A stretch of DNA of 64,000 bases from the NCBI GenBank assembly GCA_037043455.1, contig JAWPHD010011433.1, positions 20,026-84,025 on the forward strand, written 5' to 3'. Numbering within the stretch: the first letter of the stretch is position 1; every line of letters begins with the position of its first letter. Source of the DNA: Cyrtodaria siliqua. Taxonomy: Eukaryota > Mollusca > Bivalvia > Adapedonta > Hiatellidae. The notes below the pieces were generated by a model. The model was not told the DNA's origin and made no database searches. It saw nothing but the letters and a program-made list of their open reading frames with translations. The position numbers were made by a program, and so were the translations under genes. Of this stretch, positions 34,261 to 49,262 are shown in pieces.

Positions 34261-34689
34261 ACTTTCTGTATGCCTGCAGGTTACCGTCGCTTTAGCGATC
34301 ATTTGTAGCTCTATGCTCAGCTTTATAGTACTGTCACACTAGAAAACCATGCCGCATCTCCTACACATGCCATGATACCCCATCGAATGTTTTCTAATAC
34401 CGGGTCGACCAGTCCTAACACTGTCATTTATATGATGAGCGTGAAGCAATTGAGCGACAAAAACCCTTTTTATGAAGTAATGAATATGAACCGGTCAGAG
34501 TTTGGACACACGACCTCCCGCATGCGAGTCGGGCGCTCTTCTATTACGCCATAATTGAATGCGCGTAGGATGTTTTGTATTTAGTAGCTCATAGTGTAAG
34601 TCAATTTAAGCAAATACGGATATTTGCAGCGCGTTAGACGTTTATACATGTAACAATATCAACACATGTTTAATGACATAAAGTTGCGG
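34261..34689. other. No gene recognised
   Basis: A 60-codon plus-strand ORF (34372-34554) has no recognisable domain. Confidence 0.4.
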
Positions 34690-34850
34690 TGACCGATTGA
34701 TTAGCATTTTTCAAACCGAGACTGCAATATTTCGTATACTTTACTTTAAACATATTTTATTGCTTTTCTTCTATATACAAGCAAAAGGGTATTTCGTATG
34801 TGTCGTGCTCGACCGTTTCCAAAGGTCCATTATTATACTCATTTTTTTGC
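34690..34850 (-). repeat. Dispersed repeat family B, reverse
   Basis: CAAACCGAGACTGCAATATT at 34711 and GACCGTTTCCAAAGGTCCAT at 34810 are the inverse of the family B start. About 60 bp lies between them in place of the usual short spacer. Confidence 0.6.
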
Positions 34851-35599
34851 AACTCTTTCAAAAGGTCTCGGGTTCGATTCACAGTGAGGTCACATCTCAG
34901 ATTTTTAAAACACACTCTCGCAGTATTTTACTCGTTCACGCTAGTTTGAAACTATGCCTTCTTTCAAATGGAGTGTAAAGCCGTTGATCCCATTGCCGGG
35001 AGAGCCATATCCCGTGCACGATATAGACATCGTTTTTCACAACCGTAAATCTAAGCCTCTAAATCGTGGTTTCATTTGTTCCCAATAAAGGTTTTTCGTG
35101 GTTTCATTCGTTCCCAATAAAGGTTTTTGAAGTAATTAAAAAAAAAAATATATATATAAAATGAAATATCAAAAAGAAAGCAAGAAGAAGTAAAAGAAGA
35201 AGAGAAGAAGAACGATACCCCAAATACAGTGTTTGAAATTGAACAAAAAAGAAGAAATACAGAAAATGTAACATGAATAGACATTAAAATCTATTTATAG
35301 TAACACACGCTCGACTTCTGTCTGTTACAAACAAACGAAACAGTTATTGAAACCTTTGTCATATTAACGCGACCTTTTGCTTTACGATGTCAATCGTGCC
35401 GCTGCTAGGAGTTTCACTGTAGTAGCAAATAAAACAGTTCAAGAACAATTTACTTGACACATTATCTAGTTAAAGCATTTACCTGTACGTATTGTGTCGT
35501 GTTTGACATGACATGTTAAAAACAATGCTGACATAAAATATCGCATAACGTAGAGCTTGTAAATAAGGCACGTTATGCTCTTATCAAAGGCACACTAAC
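34851..35599. other. No gene recognised
   Basis: Contains a 28-bp tandem duplication (GGTTTCATTCGTTCCCAATA and a near copy, 35068-35128) and an A/G-rich stretch (35160-35215). Confidence 0.45.
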
Positions 35600-35796
35600 C
35601 AGTAACCCAATGCCCTACACACTGCGTTGCTGTTGTCAGTGGACTGCTGGAGTGATTCCCATTCGTCGTCACATACCGTGCCCCACGTACTGTTGTGTAG
35701 GATCTCGACCCGACCTCTTTTCTGATCACAAACATGTGCACCACCACCGTCACACAGTCTGTAGTTATTGCGTGGCACCGTGCAATGACCTGAGCA
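35600..35796 (-). CDS. SRCR-domain exon (partial domain)
   Basis: On the minus strand an acceptor TTTTGCAG precedes TGCTCAGG at 35796, and a donor GTTAGT follows at 35599. The frame reads [19 protein letters not shown], then [19 protein letters not shown], then [14 protein letters not shown](I/V)..(N)(S/G)TWGTVCDD.W and VCR.LGY are the signature of scavenger-receptor cysteine-rich domains, found in extracellular binding proteins. About two thirds of a domain is present; the rest should lie in a further exon at lower coordinates, not identified. The exon is 197 bp and ends two bases into a codon. Whether it belongs to the gene with the TSP1 exons 15-25 kb upstream is unknown. Confidence 0.75.
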
Positions 35797-36692
35797 CTGC
35801 AAAACTAGAAATTCATTCTAATTGTTTATATCTTTGTTTTAATCATGACAGATACGTTTCAAGACTAGTTTTACCCAGTTAATTTTAGTGAAAATATATA
35901 CTCGGTAAAAAAAAAGTTGATAAATGATGTTAAACAAAGGAATATGAGTCGTAATGTTATAATTCATAATTATACCGTTGGGAGATATATTTATAGTACC
36001 GGAAACATATTAAACTCGGGAATACATTGACAGATAAATTATATCGTAAATGACCAAGGCGTCAGTGTTAAAATAATGCTTTTTTAAAAAAAATAAGTTA
36101 GACAATTAGGTAATATATCACTGGATAGAGGCGCTTTGGCTCGAATTTTAAAAACGTGTTTGGACTTCGTGTATAAAATATGTATTAATTTAGAGATGAT
36201 GCATTTTAATAGTCGTATGTATTTTCTGGTTTACAACTTCAATTATAACTTCTGGCCCATTGTTGTTGTTTTTTTCGATAGTTAACAAATAAATATTTCA
36301 ACAGTTTCTTTAAGCTACACAATCGCTATTTAATAACGTAAAGCACACCAGTGCAACACTCAGGTACTGTATATTTGCTTTGCAGTATAATGTGTCAACT
36401 TGTCGTTTCGTTTTCAAGATCCATACCTCACTTTTTGACACGATTTAGGAGTGGCTAATTCTTTTATCGCGCTGCTGAATTTGAAACCAAGAACTGATTC
36501 CAACGCGGTATATAAAGATCTCGGTATTGTAACTTCGCTCGGTTAGATTATTTCGGCTAGTACAACACAATACAATCATGCATTCTAACTGAAACAATTG
36601 CTCAAGCATGAGGTAAATGTACCAACCTAAGTATAGTCCTTTTAAACAAATTCGCTTTATATAAATCTCATTACATATCACACGACTTTTAA
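35797..36692. other. No gene recognised
   Basis: AT-rich; presumably intronic to the minus-strand gene. Confidence 0.4.
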
Positions 36693-37226
36693 GGGGAATG
36701 TAGCGACACAGCCAAACAGACATTTGATTGCGAGTTCTGAACAACGTGGACAAAGGTGAAAGAATTATCAAAATAGGATGATAAACAAAAAAGATATGAC
36801 CATTTAAATGTTGTTCTAAAATGAATATGGGAGCCGCCATTTTTAGAACTATGACGTCATAGTTCCATATTACCAAATATGGAATATTGATAAATATCAT
36901 TCAAAAGAAGAAAATCACTGCAAATGAATGATCTTTTTTACTGGTCATATAAAGCATTATTGCCATTAAGTATTACATATTTTTAATACAGTTGCTGTCA
37001 TTTTTTCCCTAAAAATCAGTAAATGTTCATATTTATAAATATTCCATATATGGTCATTTAGAACCGTGATGTCATAGCTTTCAAAATGGCCGCATCCATA
37101 TCCGTTTCAAAAGAAACTTCAAATGATCTTTGTTTATCATTCGATGTTGATAATTCTTTCACCCTTATTCAAGTATTTTAGAACTCTCAATAATAAAGAT
37201 GGTTTGGCTGTGTCGCTACATTCCCT
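36693..37226. mobile_element. TTAA-flanked long-inverted-repeat MITE, 534 bp
   Basis: TTAA at 36689-36692 and 37227-37230. The left tip GGGGAATGTAGCGACACAGC matches the inverse of the right tip, GCTGTGTCGCTACATTCCCT, except for the first base. Inverted similarity runs far inward (AAGGTGAAAGAATTATCA versus TGATAATTCTTTCACCCTT; CCATTTTTAGAACTATGACGTC versus its inverse). No coding sequence. Confidence 0.85.
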
Positions 37227-37490
37227 TTAATACAAACAGGTCACACAAACTACATTTTTACGTTTCTGTAATCCACCAAATTATAAACACTTCCACTTTT
37301 ACAAACATACATGTTATTGATGTAAACGGTTATTCAGAGTGCAGCATATACATTTTGCTGACGTGTATTCTATATAGACCATGGGCTACTCAACCTTTCG
37401 GTACCAACTCAGCTGACACATTTTAAATGCTACCACCTTTTAGATATATCTTAGTAAAAAAGAAATAGCCAGGATAGTTTTTCTGAAACG
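37227..37490. other. No feature seen
   Basis: AT-rich spacer. Confidence 0.4.
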
Positions 37491-38595
37491 GTAGCTTAAC
37501 TCATTATTTTTGGGCAAAAACATCCACATTTGAACAAAAATCGCTAAAAACTGGAATACTTTTTTAAATATTATTATCATTGCAATATTAGGGAGCTGAA
37601 GCTTCTGAAAGTTTTCTATTATATTCATATAAATATAAACAATATTTAAAATGAACAAAATATATACTGCTTGCCATTTTGGGGGGAAATCAGCAAAAAA
37701 AGCATACAAATTGCTGATTTTTTGAATAATTTTTTTATAAAAAATTGACACTTCCAATTTAGCAAAATAGAACGTTTTAAAGTGTTTCCATTCATCTAAA
37801 GATGTCCTGAGATATAGGTAAAATTTTAAAGGATCAGAGATTTGGAAAAACTGGGATATTTTCGGCCAAAAGTTGAAATTTGAACCAAAATCACTAAAAA
37901 CGGGATTACTTCTACAAATATAATTCTCATTACAATATAAGGAGATTGAAGTTATCTGTTATATACATGTTCATGGAAAAAATATTTGGAATGAATAAAA
38001 TATACAAATCTTGAAATTTTGGGGGAAAATCAACACAAAATGAATTAAAGTCGCTGATGTTTGGAATAGTTATGAAATTTTAAATTATGATTACAATATA
38101 ACAAAACAGAAGTCGTTATAGTATTTCTTTAAAGGTAAAGGTGTCATGAGCTACAGAAAAGACAGTTCTAAAGGATCAGAGATTTGAAAATGCCATTTCT
38201 TTTGACCCAGAATATCGAAATTTAAACCAAACCGCCGAAAACTGGACTATTTAAAATACAATTTTATTGCAATATAAGGGAGTTGAATGTTCTTAAAATA
38301 AACATTCTATTGCATTAATATACATGGGGAAAATGTTTGGAATAAACAAAGTTGATACATCTTGACATTTTTGGAGAAAATCTACAAAAATAAAGCATAA
38401 AATAAAAGATTTTTGGATATTTATTTATAACAAAACAGAGTATTTTTCAAAAATGTAAATAAAGATGAATTGAGGTACAGACAAAATGTTCCGAAGTAAC
38501 TTGAAAACTGCAAATACAATTTACGAAAATTTGAATATTTATTAAAAAATGATTTCTTTTGAAATAAAAGGGAGCTGAAGGGTATGATCGATAAA
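37491..38595 (+). repeat. Diverged ~340-bp satellite, about 3.5 units
   Basis: A phrase of the type GAAATTTGAACCAAAATCAC followed by TAAAAACGGGATTACTT begins near 37527, 37875 and 38218, with a weak fourth near 38518. A second marker (AAGGGAG.TGAAG) lies near 37591, 37940, 38276 and 38571. Spacings are 348, 343, 300 and 349, 336, 295. Units are perhaps 65-75% alike, so the array is old. Confidence 0.75.
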
Positions 38596-39600
38596 CAGGT
38601 ATCTAGAATATATCTGACTCAAATAAGTCAGTAATACCTTACTAATTAGAATCATTGAAGAATGGTATTTTTGTTTGATTGATTAACATTTACCTTATCA
38701 TATGACTGATGCATTTTAGAGAAACGAAACAAAGTTTCATGCTTATGTATTTTATTGATTTGCTCAATGGTCTTCTTAGACTTATTGCAATATTGTTATA
38801 TGTACATTTGTAAGGTTTATGGAGGTTGACCTCGACCTCGAACCTCCATATACCTATGCAAATAAAGTTTTTTATTTTTCTTCTTCTTCGATGTTCGTGT
38901 ATATGGGAAAAAATGGGTGCACACACAAAAAAACCCAAATAAAACCGCTTAAAAAAAAATCAATAAATTAAAGACATTTTTAAACGATTTTGATAATTAA
39001 ACTCAAACTCACAAGTTGCTTACGTAAATGCCATTGCAGTGTTTCTTTTAATTAAACTATCATGACTATTGCAAAAGAGAAATATGCCAATTAACAGAAC
39101 CGAGAGAAATGATATTTCAGTTTTGGACTGAGAAAAATGCAATTAAGAAGTAAACGTAGTTTTAAAGAAAACTCAGCCTGGAAAATAATATACTTCTCAA
39201 AGCTACAGAAAGAGTCAATCATGATATTAACATCTTTACTACGTTTTCATCTGCCGAATGTTGACGCATGTTCACATTCTGAATATGGTATACATGCTAC
39301 AACTAACTCCCCTGCATTCACACCATGTTACAATAATGGGAAGTCTATGCTTTCTGCAAGTACAGCGTAAAGTAAGTTTCGAAAGATACTTTGATAACAT
39401 TCCGAAATTTTAATTGAACATATGGGCCATCTGTTATAACAGGTATTATAACAAAGTCTCAGGTGTACCATCCCTATTATAAAGGTATGCAAGTCTTTCC
39501 GAGGTCATTGTTTGCACGTGGTGGTATGCACGTAACTGTTCTACTGCTGCTGCTGCATATGTATGGGGAATACTGCTGATCAAGAGCTGACCGGTTGAAT
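38596..39600. other. No gene recognised
   Basis: A 77-codon plus ORF (39137-39370) and an 82-codon minus ORF (38690-38938) have no recognisable domain. Confidence 0.4.
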
Positions 39601-39601
39601 C

Positions 39602-39737
39602 CACAACGCTATAGGATGGACATACAATAAGCCGTTGTAATGAGACACTGGATTATTATTAACTGATATCCAGTTGATAATTATTCCAGGGTATTATTAT
39701 AACGGCTTGTTGTATGCCCATCCAACTGCGTTGTGTA
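39602..39737. repeat. Hairpin repeat (about 40-bp arms)
   Basis: CACAACGCTATAGGATGGAC then ATACAATAAGCCGTTGTAAT pairs with ATTATTATAACGGCTTGTTG then TATGCCCATCCAACTGCGTT. A loop of about 55 bp has its own short inverted pair (ACTGGATTATTATTAACTGATATCCAGT in outline). Probably a small MITE. Confidence 0.75.
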
Positions 39738-40640
39738 TTGGATTGGAAAATTTCACCATCAGTTTGTACTATAGACTGTGTGCCCATTTAGACAACCTGC
39801 TGTTTAAAATAATATTTAACTACAGTCTTTCAAAACATGTCTTTCAGGATGCTCTGTCCTATTGCCTTAGCGGTATGTAGGTAATACTTTTCTTTCAGCA
39901 GTCATATACTCAAACTACTTTGTAAATCAGTTGTTTTCATTTAAGAACGATTGTCCTACTGCCAAGAACTGAAGCAAAGACTGCTGGGCTAGTCTTTAAA
40001 AACTCCTTGCAACATTGACTTTGTATCTACCCTGTGTTAACATGCATCACGTGTAACACTCGTTAGCTGCTGTATAGTTAAGGACTGTATGATAAAATTA
40101 TGATATCATGTAGAAGTAAGCGGAGTGCATTCTCGAAAACAGTCGAGAAACTGTTACCGTAACGTTTACCGAGTAATCTTTAAAGTTCAATATAAGTTTC
40201 TCAGTTTGAGTGTCTTTCCCGTAACTGAATAATTTGAATACCTTCATAAACTTACTGAATAAGTGGTTAATCAAATGGCATTCAAATAAACAAACGTTTA
40301 ACAAATTAGTACCTGTACAATGCTTAGTTAGTTACAGTTAGGTTCTTGTCAGTCCTACTTCTAATAGCGTTAACTTTTAAACTGTTTAATCTCGAGGGAG
40401 GAGGCGAGTGTATACATTAACTAGATGTTTGGTACGACACTTTTTAGATATACGCGGATTGTTAGCATAAACAAGGAAATATATCCTTTATAAAGAATGA
40501 TCTCCTGTATTTTATTTCAAATAAAGGAATAAATAAAACTAATCTCTTTCGGTAAGCATGCACGTTGTAACGATTATTTACAATTCTATTTAATGCATTT
40601 CATATAATGAATAATACACAACGCAATGAGTGATGGAGAC
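39738..40640. other. No gene recognised
   Basis: AT-rich. No repeats identified. Confidence 0.45.
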
Positions 40641-40790
40641 ACGGCTATCGACATGGAACGGTCAACAGCCAATACGGCCTACTGGTAAGCTTAAAACGAG
40701 TTTATATGTGCACAACCTTGCTATTATTATGTCTTCAGCGCCCAAGTGGACAAGACATTGTTAAAAATAAACGTATATCACATAAAAGGA
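40641..40790 (-). mobile_element. Penelope-like terminal fragment, reverse
   Basis: ATGGAACGGTCAACAGCCAA, GGCCTACTGGTAAGCTTAAA and GTCTTCAGCGCCCAAGTGGA are the inverse of the terminal fragment at 3690-3800. Confidence 0.55.
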
Positions 40791-41329
40791 AATCTCTAAA
40801 AATACATCCCACATCCAGAGAAATGAGCAAACGTAACATTTAAATGTTGTTGAACATCTGTATACTAAAGGGAAAAAAAACGCAACCCGAATATTTCCTC
40901 TTCATATTGTATGTATAATGTGCTGCGGTTAATCGAATGGCACATGGTTACATCAGACCTTTCCTTTCGGTAAAAAGAATAAAACAACACATAACACATC
41001 AAATGCTCCTACACAGTTTAATTATTGACCGAATACACGCATGCAAGTGAGCAAACTTAGGACGTAAAACTTTTCAATTTCTTTACATTAGCAAGATCTC
41101 GGTCGTGAGGGTGTCTCGCCCACCGCGGCAAACCGCATTGAAATATTATATTAAATTTGTGCTTAAATGATGTCCACCAAAGACAACACTTCATATGACC
41201 AAGTATCAAACAAATAAAAGCGAAGTAATCATAAGAAGTTAAGTTACTGAGGTTAAGTGGTTTAACCAGGGTGTAGTTTTGGGAAAATAATGCAAAATAT
41301 GACCTTGATCTTGGTATTTTCTGCCGTTC

Positions 41330-43410
41330 AGCGATGTCCACCGATGCCAACAATACATATGACCAAGTATCAAAGACATAAGGTCAGGCAATCATAAAGT
41401 TAACTGAGGTTTAGTTACCTAACCAAGGTTGTTACCTAACTAACTAAGGTTAAGTTTGGGGGGAAATGACTCAAAATATGACCTTGACCTTGTTTAGTTT
41501 TTGTCATCCAGCGATATCCACTAATGCCAACTAGAGCTGTCGCATTTTAAGGGCGACAAATATACTCCCACCAGTCCCCACCATTCCCCACCCTACTGTT
41601 TGAGTAAATATTGAGTGGAATGAGATTTTCATGATCAGGTAATGGTGACCTTGACCTTTGACCTACTGACCTCAAAACCAATAGGGGCCATATTTCCATC
41701 ACAGGCAGTCAACCTATTACGTTTCATGATTTGCTTCAGGGGGAGAAGAGTTATGGAGTGAACAAGATGTTTCATTATCTGGTCGCGGTAACCTTGACAT
41801 GTAATCTAAATTAAGAGGAGTTATCCTCTTACCACAGGCAGTTCACCTATGAAGTGTCATGATATTTGCTTCAGGAAGAGAGGAGTTATGGAGCGGACAA
41901 TGTTTTTAATTATTGGGTGCTGGTGAGATTTACCTTTGACCTCATACTCAAAAGGAGTCATCCTCTCACCACGGGCAGTTTGCCTATGAAGTTGCATGAG
42001 CTTTGCTTCTTGGGAAGAGGAGTTATGGAGCGGACAAGGTTTTCATTATCGGATGCCGTTGACCTTGAGCTTTGACCTACTGAATACAAATCAGAAGTGG
42101 TCGACCTCTCACCACAGGCAGTTCACCTATTCATTTTCATGAGATTTGCTTCAAGGGGAGAGGAGTTATGGAGTGGACAATGTTTTTCATTATCGGGTCC
42201 CTGTGAACTTGACCTTTAATCTACTGACCTCAAAATCAATAGTGGTCGTCTTTTCACCACAGGAAACTCACATATGAAGTTTCATGAGATTTGCGTCAAG
42301 GGGACAGGCGTTATGGAACGAAAACGTTTTTTCATTATCGGGACCTTTGAGCTTGACCTCTGACCTACTGACCTCAAAATCAACAAGTGTCGTTCTCTCA
42401 CTACATGCAGTTCATTTGTAAAGTTTCATGAAATTTACCTCAGGGGGAAATAAGTTATGGAGCGGACAATATTTTTCATTTTAAGGTGCTGGTGACTTTG
42501 ACCTTTGACCTACTGACCTCAAAATCAATATGGGATATTCGCTTACCAGAAGCAACCCACCTTTGGAGTTTCATGAGATTGCCTTAGGGGGAGAGGAGTT
42601 ATGGTGTGAACAAGGTTTTTCATTATCGGGTCACAGTGACCTTGACCTTTGCCCAACTAACCTCAAAATCAAAAGGACCCCTTCAATCACCACAGGTAAT
42701 TACCTTACGAAGTTTCATGAGATTTGCTTCAGGGGGAGCGGAGTTATTGTGCGGACAACGTTTATCATTATCGGGTCCCGGTCACATTGATCTTTGACCT
42801 ACTGGACTCACATCCTCTTACCGGAGGCAGTTCACCTATGCAGTTTCATGAGATTTGCTTCAGGCGAAGAGGACTTATGGAGTGGACAAGGCTTTTCATT
42901 ATCAGGTTTGGTGACCTTGACCTTTGACCAACTGACCTAAAAATCAATAAGGGTCATTCTTCCATCACAGGCAGTCCACGCTTAAAATAGTATGAGATTT
43001 GCTTCAGGGGATGAGGAGTTATGGAGATGACAATGTTGCGTCTACAGACAGACAGACAGGCGGACAGGGTGAACACAGTATACCCCTAAACTTTGTTTAG
43101 CTGGGGTATAACAATACATATGACCAAGTATCAAAGACATAAAGTGAGACAATCACATAAAGTTAACTGAGGTTAAGTTACCTAACCAAGGTTATGTTTG
43201 GGGAAAATAACGCAAAATATGACCTTGAACTTTGTACTTTTTGTCATTCAGTGATGTCCGCCAATGGCAACAATACATATGATCAAATATCAAACAAAAA
43301 GAAATTGAAGTTATCAGAAAAAGTTAACTGAGATTAACTTACCTAACCAAATTAATGTTTAGGGTAAATAACGCAAAACGTGACCTTGACTTTGGTATGT
43401 TTATCATTCA
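41330..43410 (+). repeat. Segmental duplication block 1, with ten ~140-bp units
   Basis: Block 1 of a head-to-tail pair with 43411-45660; shared landmark CAACTAGAGCTGTCGCATTT at 41529 and 43609. Inside, GAGTTATGGA or close variants occurs near 41750, 41884, 42020, 42167, 42309, 42448, 42597, 42741, 42874 and 43016, giving 133-149-bp units. Units carry GACCTTGACCTTTGACCTAC, CTGACCTCAAAATCAATA and TTTCATGAGATTTGCTTCAG. A short ACAGACAGACAGGCGG tract ends the block. Confidence 0.9.
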
Positions 43411-45660
<2,250 letters not shown>

Positions 45661-46384
45661 TCATTCAGCGATGTCCACCAATGCCAACCATACATATGAC
45701 CAAGTATCAAAGACATACATTTAGGCAATCACATAAAGTTAACTGAGGTTATGTTACCTAACCAAGGTTAAGTTATCTAACCTAGGTTACATTTGGGGTA
45801 AATAAGCAAAATATGACCTTGACCTTTGTCATTTTTGTCGTTCAGTGATGTCCACCAATGCCAACAATACATATGACCAAGTATCAAACAAAGAAAATGA
45901 GGCAGTCACATACAGTTAACTGAGGTTTCGTTACCTAACCAAGGTTAAGTTTTGAAAAAATACCGCAAAATATTACCTTGACCTTGGTAATTTTGACATT
46001 ACGTGATGTCCCTTGACCCAACAAAGCACCTGATAAAGTTTCAGAAAAAATCGAGCAGTGGTTGCTGAGCTATAGTTGATTTAAAATGTGGTCAACGCCG
46101 CCGGAAAAGTGACTGCTATGTCTCGCTACCCACCATGTGTGCGAGACAAAAACAGTACTGAAATGGCTCCAATTTTCAAAGCGGAACTTCAACATTTACT
46201 GAATTCGTGTTGCAAAGTGTATTGTGATTAAAAAATCTGCAACAGCAGAGTTTTGCCCTTTCTCTTACTAGCTGTAAACCCCGCCTTTTTTTTACAAAAC
46301 ATATTGGGATTTTACGTAGGTGTTCAGTATGTAAATTATTTATTGGAAATTCCCGAGTTGCGTTTCTTTTTTCCTGTAGTGTAT

Positions 46385-46609
46385 AAATACATAAATTTAA
46401 TTGTTTAACATAGTTATATATTCATTGTTACAGCTGTCATGAGTTATTTTAGCAGTGAACTGGTGTATAGGATTGAGGGTTTGGTATTCTACTGCTGACA
46501 ATCGTTTTAAAGGTGAGATGATATGTTTGCAGAAGACAAATAATTGGATGCTGCATAAGTCGATTTCTTTTTGGGACAATTATTTTGTTGTGCATTGACC
46601 AACAATTAA
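46385..46609. other. No feature seen
   Basis: AT-rich spacer. Confidence 0.4.
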
Positions 46610-46780
46610 GAAATAATAAATAAGTACCTGTGTTTTATCGGTGAATAAAATACAGTTAGGAGTTCGGATGCGTAGTAATTAAATCACGAGTGCGTTAGCA
46701 CGAGTGATTTAATTTCTCGCATCCGAACGACTAACTGTATTTTATTCACCGATAAAATACAGGTCCGTATTTATTATTTC
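46610..46780. repeat. Long near-perfect palindrome, about 171 bp
   Basis: GAAATAATAAATAAGTACCT, then GTTTTATCGGTGAATAAAAT, ACAGTTAG and TTCGGATGCG on the left are inverted on the right as CGCATCCGAA..CTAACTGT, then ATTTTATTCACCGATAAAAT and AGGTCCGTATTTATTATTTC. A small centre has GTGCGTTAGCAC, and TAAATCAC/GTGATTTA pairs around it. Abuts the CRE-rich repeat 130 bp further on. Confidence 0.9.
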
Positions 46781-46914
46781 GATTCTAACACAACAATTAC
46801 CCCATTATTTACGCTATTGTTGGGGCACTATATATTATCTCGGAGGTCAAGGTAATCAGGCTGCTATGTTTACAGGCTGTTCCAATGGGCGCCCCCGCAT
46901 GCAAAGTTCTGCGT

Positions 46915-47295
46915 TTCAATGCACTAGTTTTCACGTGACAAACAATTAAGTCATTGCTTACGTCATATAACTTGCGCTGTATGACGTCAAACGTTCTCAC
47001 CTTGATCAAGATGCTTATTAATGTTATATGTACATGTGCATATGATGGGTTTATTTCGGGGGTGCACGGTTTGGGAGAATGGCAATTTTGTTGTAATTAA
47101 CATTTCATTAAAATTACTGTTCGGTTTGTCTTCGTGACGTATATTTACCAAGTGACGGCATGTAACGTGGCGCTTCCAACGGATGAAATATACGTGGGGA
47201 ATTAATGGAACAGCTGTATTTTATCGTAGAATAACATACAGCTGTCTCCCTTCTTTGTGTATATGAAAGATTGCAGAGGTCGTGTTAGAATACTT
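46915..47295 (+). repeat. CRE-rich dispersed repeat, copy 2
   Basis: Partner of 32745-33145. TGACGTCA at 46982 and TTACGTCA near 46959 are kept; the second adjacent CRE of copy 1 is absent. Confidence 0.85.
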
Positions 47296-48019
47296 GTTAA
47301 ATGAGTCGATCGCTTGTAAACCTTTTAACTGAAATTATTTCTAAAAGTGAAGATAAATGAGGAAGACGAGCCTAGGCTGGAACCTGTTACCTCACTAACA
47401 CTGACACGACAGAGATACGAGGTCTTCTGATTGACCGAATGTTGGTTTCAAATGAAAGCATCCAGTTTACCTCAACACTATTGTGTAAATCATTTAATAC
47501 ATTGCTCATCTTTTGAGTAAATCGAATTTGGTATATGTGACTAATCGATAATAATCAGTGTAACCAAAAATATTGTGTCATTATAAGCCTCCCACTCTTT
47601 GATGACATCCAAGGCCGTTAGTAGGTCGAAGACAGTCATCTGTTCTATTAAATTACAAAACACGCCAACCTAATCTTTAAAGCCCATTTTGAAATGTTCT
47701 GAGGTGTCGTTATCAAGCCGTATTGAAAGGCAACATGTGTGCATTGGCAGGCAGTTGCCATTTGAGAGCTTTTTTATAATAAGATGAACATGCCAAGGCA
47801 ATTTTGCCCATCATATCAAGCATTTTAAATGTGGATACTAAACTATACCAACATGAGCTATATGTATATATCAATGTCATAGTCATGCAAAGGTTTGCAT
47901 ACCATGTCAGGAAAGTAAAATAAACACAATAAAGTACTAATGAAAGTTAGTCCATGCCGGTTTCGTTACTGAAAACCGGACATGCGTGGCTTCTATGTCA
48001 AAGTAAGTAGGTCAGGATA
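47296..48019. other. No gene recognised
   Basis: No recognisable ORF or repeat. Confidence 0.45.
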
Positions 48020-48085
48020 ATTTCTTTTTGTCGAGTGTCGCGCTACGAATTACAAAATGCGAGTTGCCAGTAACAAGAAAGGAAT

Positions 48086-49262
48086 TGCGAGTTACGATGA
48101 CATATTGAACATTGACAACCCTTTCTTTTCAACTATAATTATATTTATCCTAAAAAACTTCAGCTTAACAAAGCTAATATATCTGATAATAATGCTTCTT
48201 TTCTTGATTTAGATCTCTCGATTGAAAATGGTAAAATAATTAGCAAAATCTATGACAAGAGAGATGATTTTAATTTTGACATTGTTAATTATCCCCACTT
48301 GGATGGGGATGTTCCCCGAGCAACTTCTTATGGGGTGTATGTGTCTCAACTTATTCGTTTTTCTAGAGCTTGTACTCGAGTTGTGGACTTAAATATTCGT
48401 AACCTTTGTATAACTAAAAAGTTACTCAATCAGGGTTACCGTTACCATAAACTTCGTAAAACCTTTGCAAAATTTTATTATCGTAACCCTGATCTTCTTT
48501 CCAAATATAAAAGTAATTTAAGGACTCTTCTGCGACAAGGACTATCACAACCTCACTTCTATGGTGATGTGATTTATAAACTTCGTAAGATTTTTGGTCA
48601 TGATCACTTTCATACTATCTTTGTTAAACTTGTTAAAAAGTTTATCAAAAGAGGTTATGACCCTATCATTTTGCATCGTACTGCATGCTTGGTGGTGGAC
48701 CCTTTTACAGTTCGCCACTATGCTTTCCTCTTTAATTGTACGATGACCGGACAGGCTGTGGACCCTATGATGACGCCTACCTAAAGCCCATTGGGACGGT
48801 GGCGTTTGATGTGTGTCCATGATATTTCTTGTCGTGCCTTAATGATTTATTCTCTTATGCCAAGTCATTGAGTACCTTCATTGTGGCTTTCCAGACTATT
48901 GTTTTTTTTATTTATATTTACACGAGCATATTTGTGTTTTACTTATATTGCCTATTGATGTTGCCTTGTTGGTTAGAGATTAGATCATGGCGGGGATTTC
49001 TGTATTTACTCTGTCCTATTTTAATGGGATGACAGTCGGGTAAGTGTGAGGTTTAAACCCCCAATGGCCTACTTTGCCACTGACCGTTCCAAGGCGGTAG
49101 TCCTATTGTCAAACCTTTTGTGTTTGTGATGTCGTTTGCATTTATTATTGCTTTTGCCTTCTTGTTTGTCTGTTTGCGTGTTTGTTTCTGTGTTTTGTGG
49201 TTGACTGTCCTCCTTGAATGCTACTTTCCCTTTCCGATCTTTTGATATTTCTTTTTACAGTC
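48086..49262 (+). mobile_element. Penelope-like element, 5'-truncated copy
   Basis: Begins at the YDDILNID codons of the RT and runs to the terminal TTTTGATATTTCTTTTTAC. Carries the terminal signature CCACTGACCGTTCCAAGGCG at 49078. 5' truncation is usual for target-primed insertion. Confidence 0.7.
48146..48784 (+). pseudogene. C-terminal part of Penelope-like reverse transcriptase
   Basis: Open from about 48146 to TAA at 48782. Reads LQLNKANISDNNASFLDLDL, then KIYDKRDDFNFDIVNYPHLD, DVPRATSYGVYVSQLIRFSR, NQGYRYHKLRKTFAKFYYRN and VRHYAFLFNCTMTGQ. This is the thumb and C-terminal region of the RT; there is no palm core. A one-base shift near 48140 separates it from the LNIDNPFFST codons. It stays open for 210 codons, so it is the youngest of the three copies in the window, but it cannot be active alone. 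Confidence 0.7.

Noticed and set aside
41057..41353. 98-codon minus ORF at the left edge of the Helitron-like insert
   Set aside because: Lies in repeat DNA; no recognised domain and not kept open in the duplicated block.
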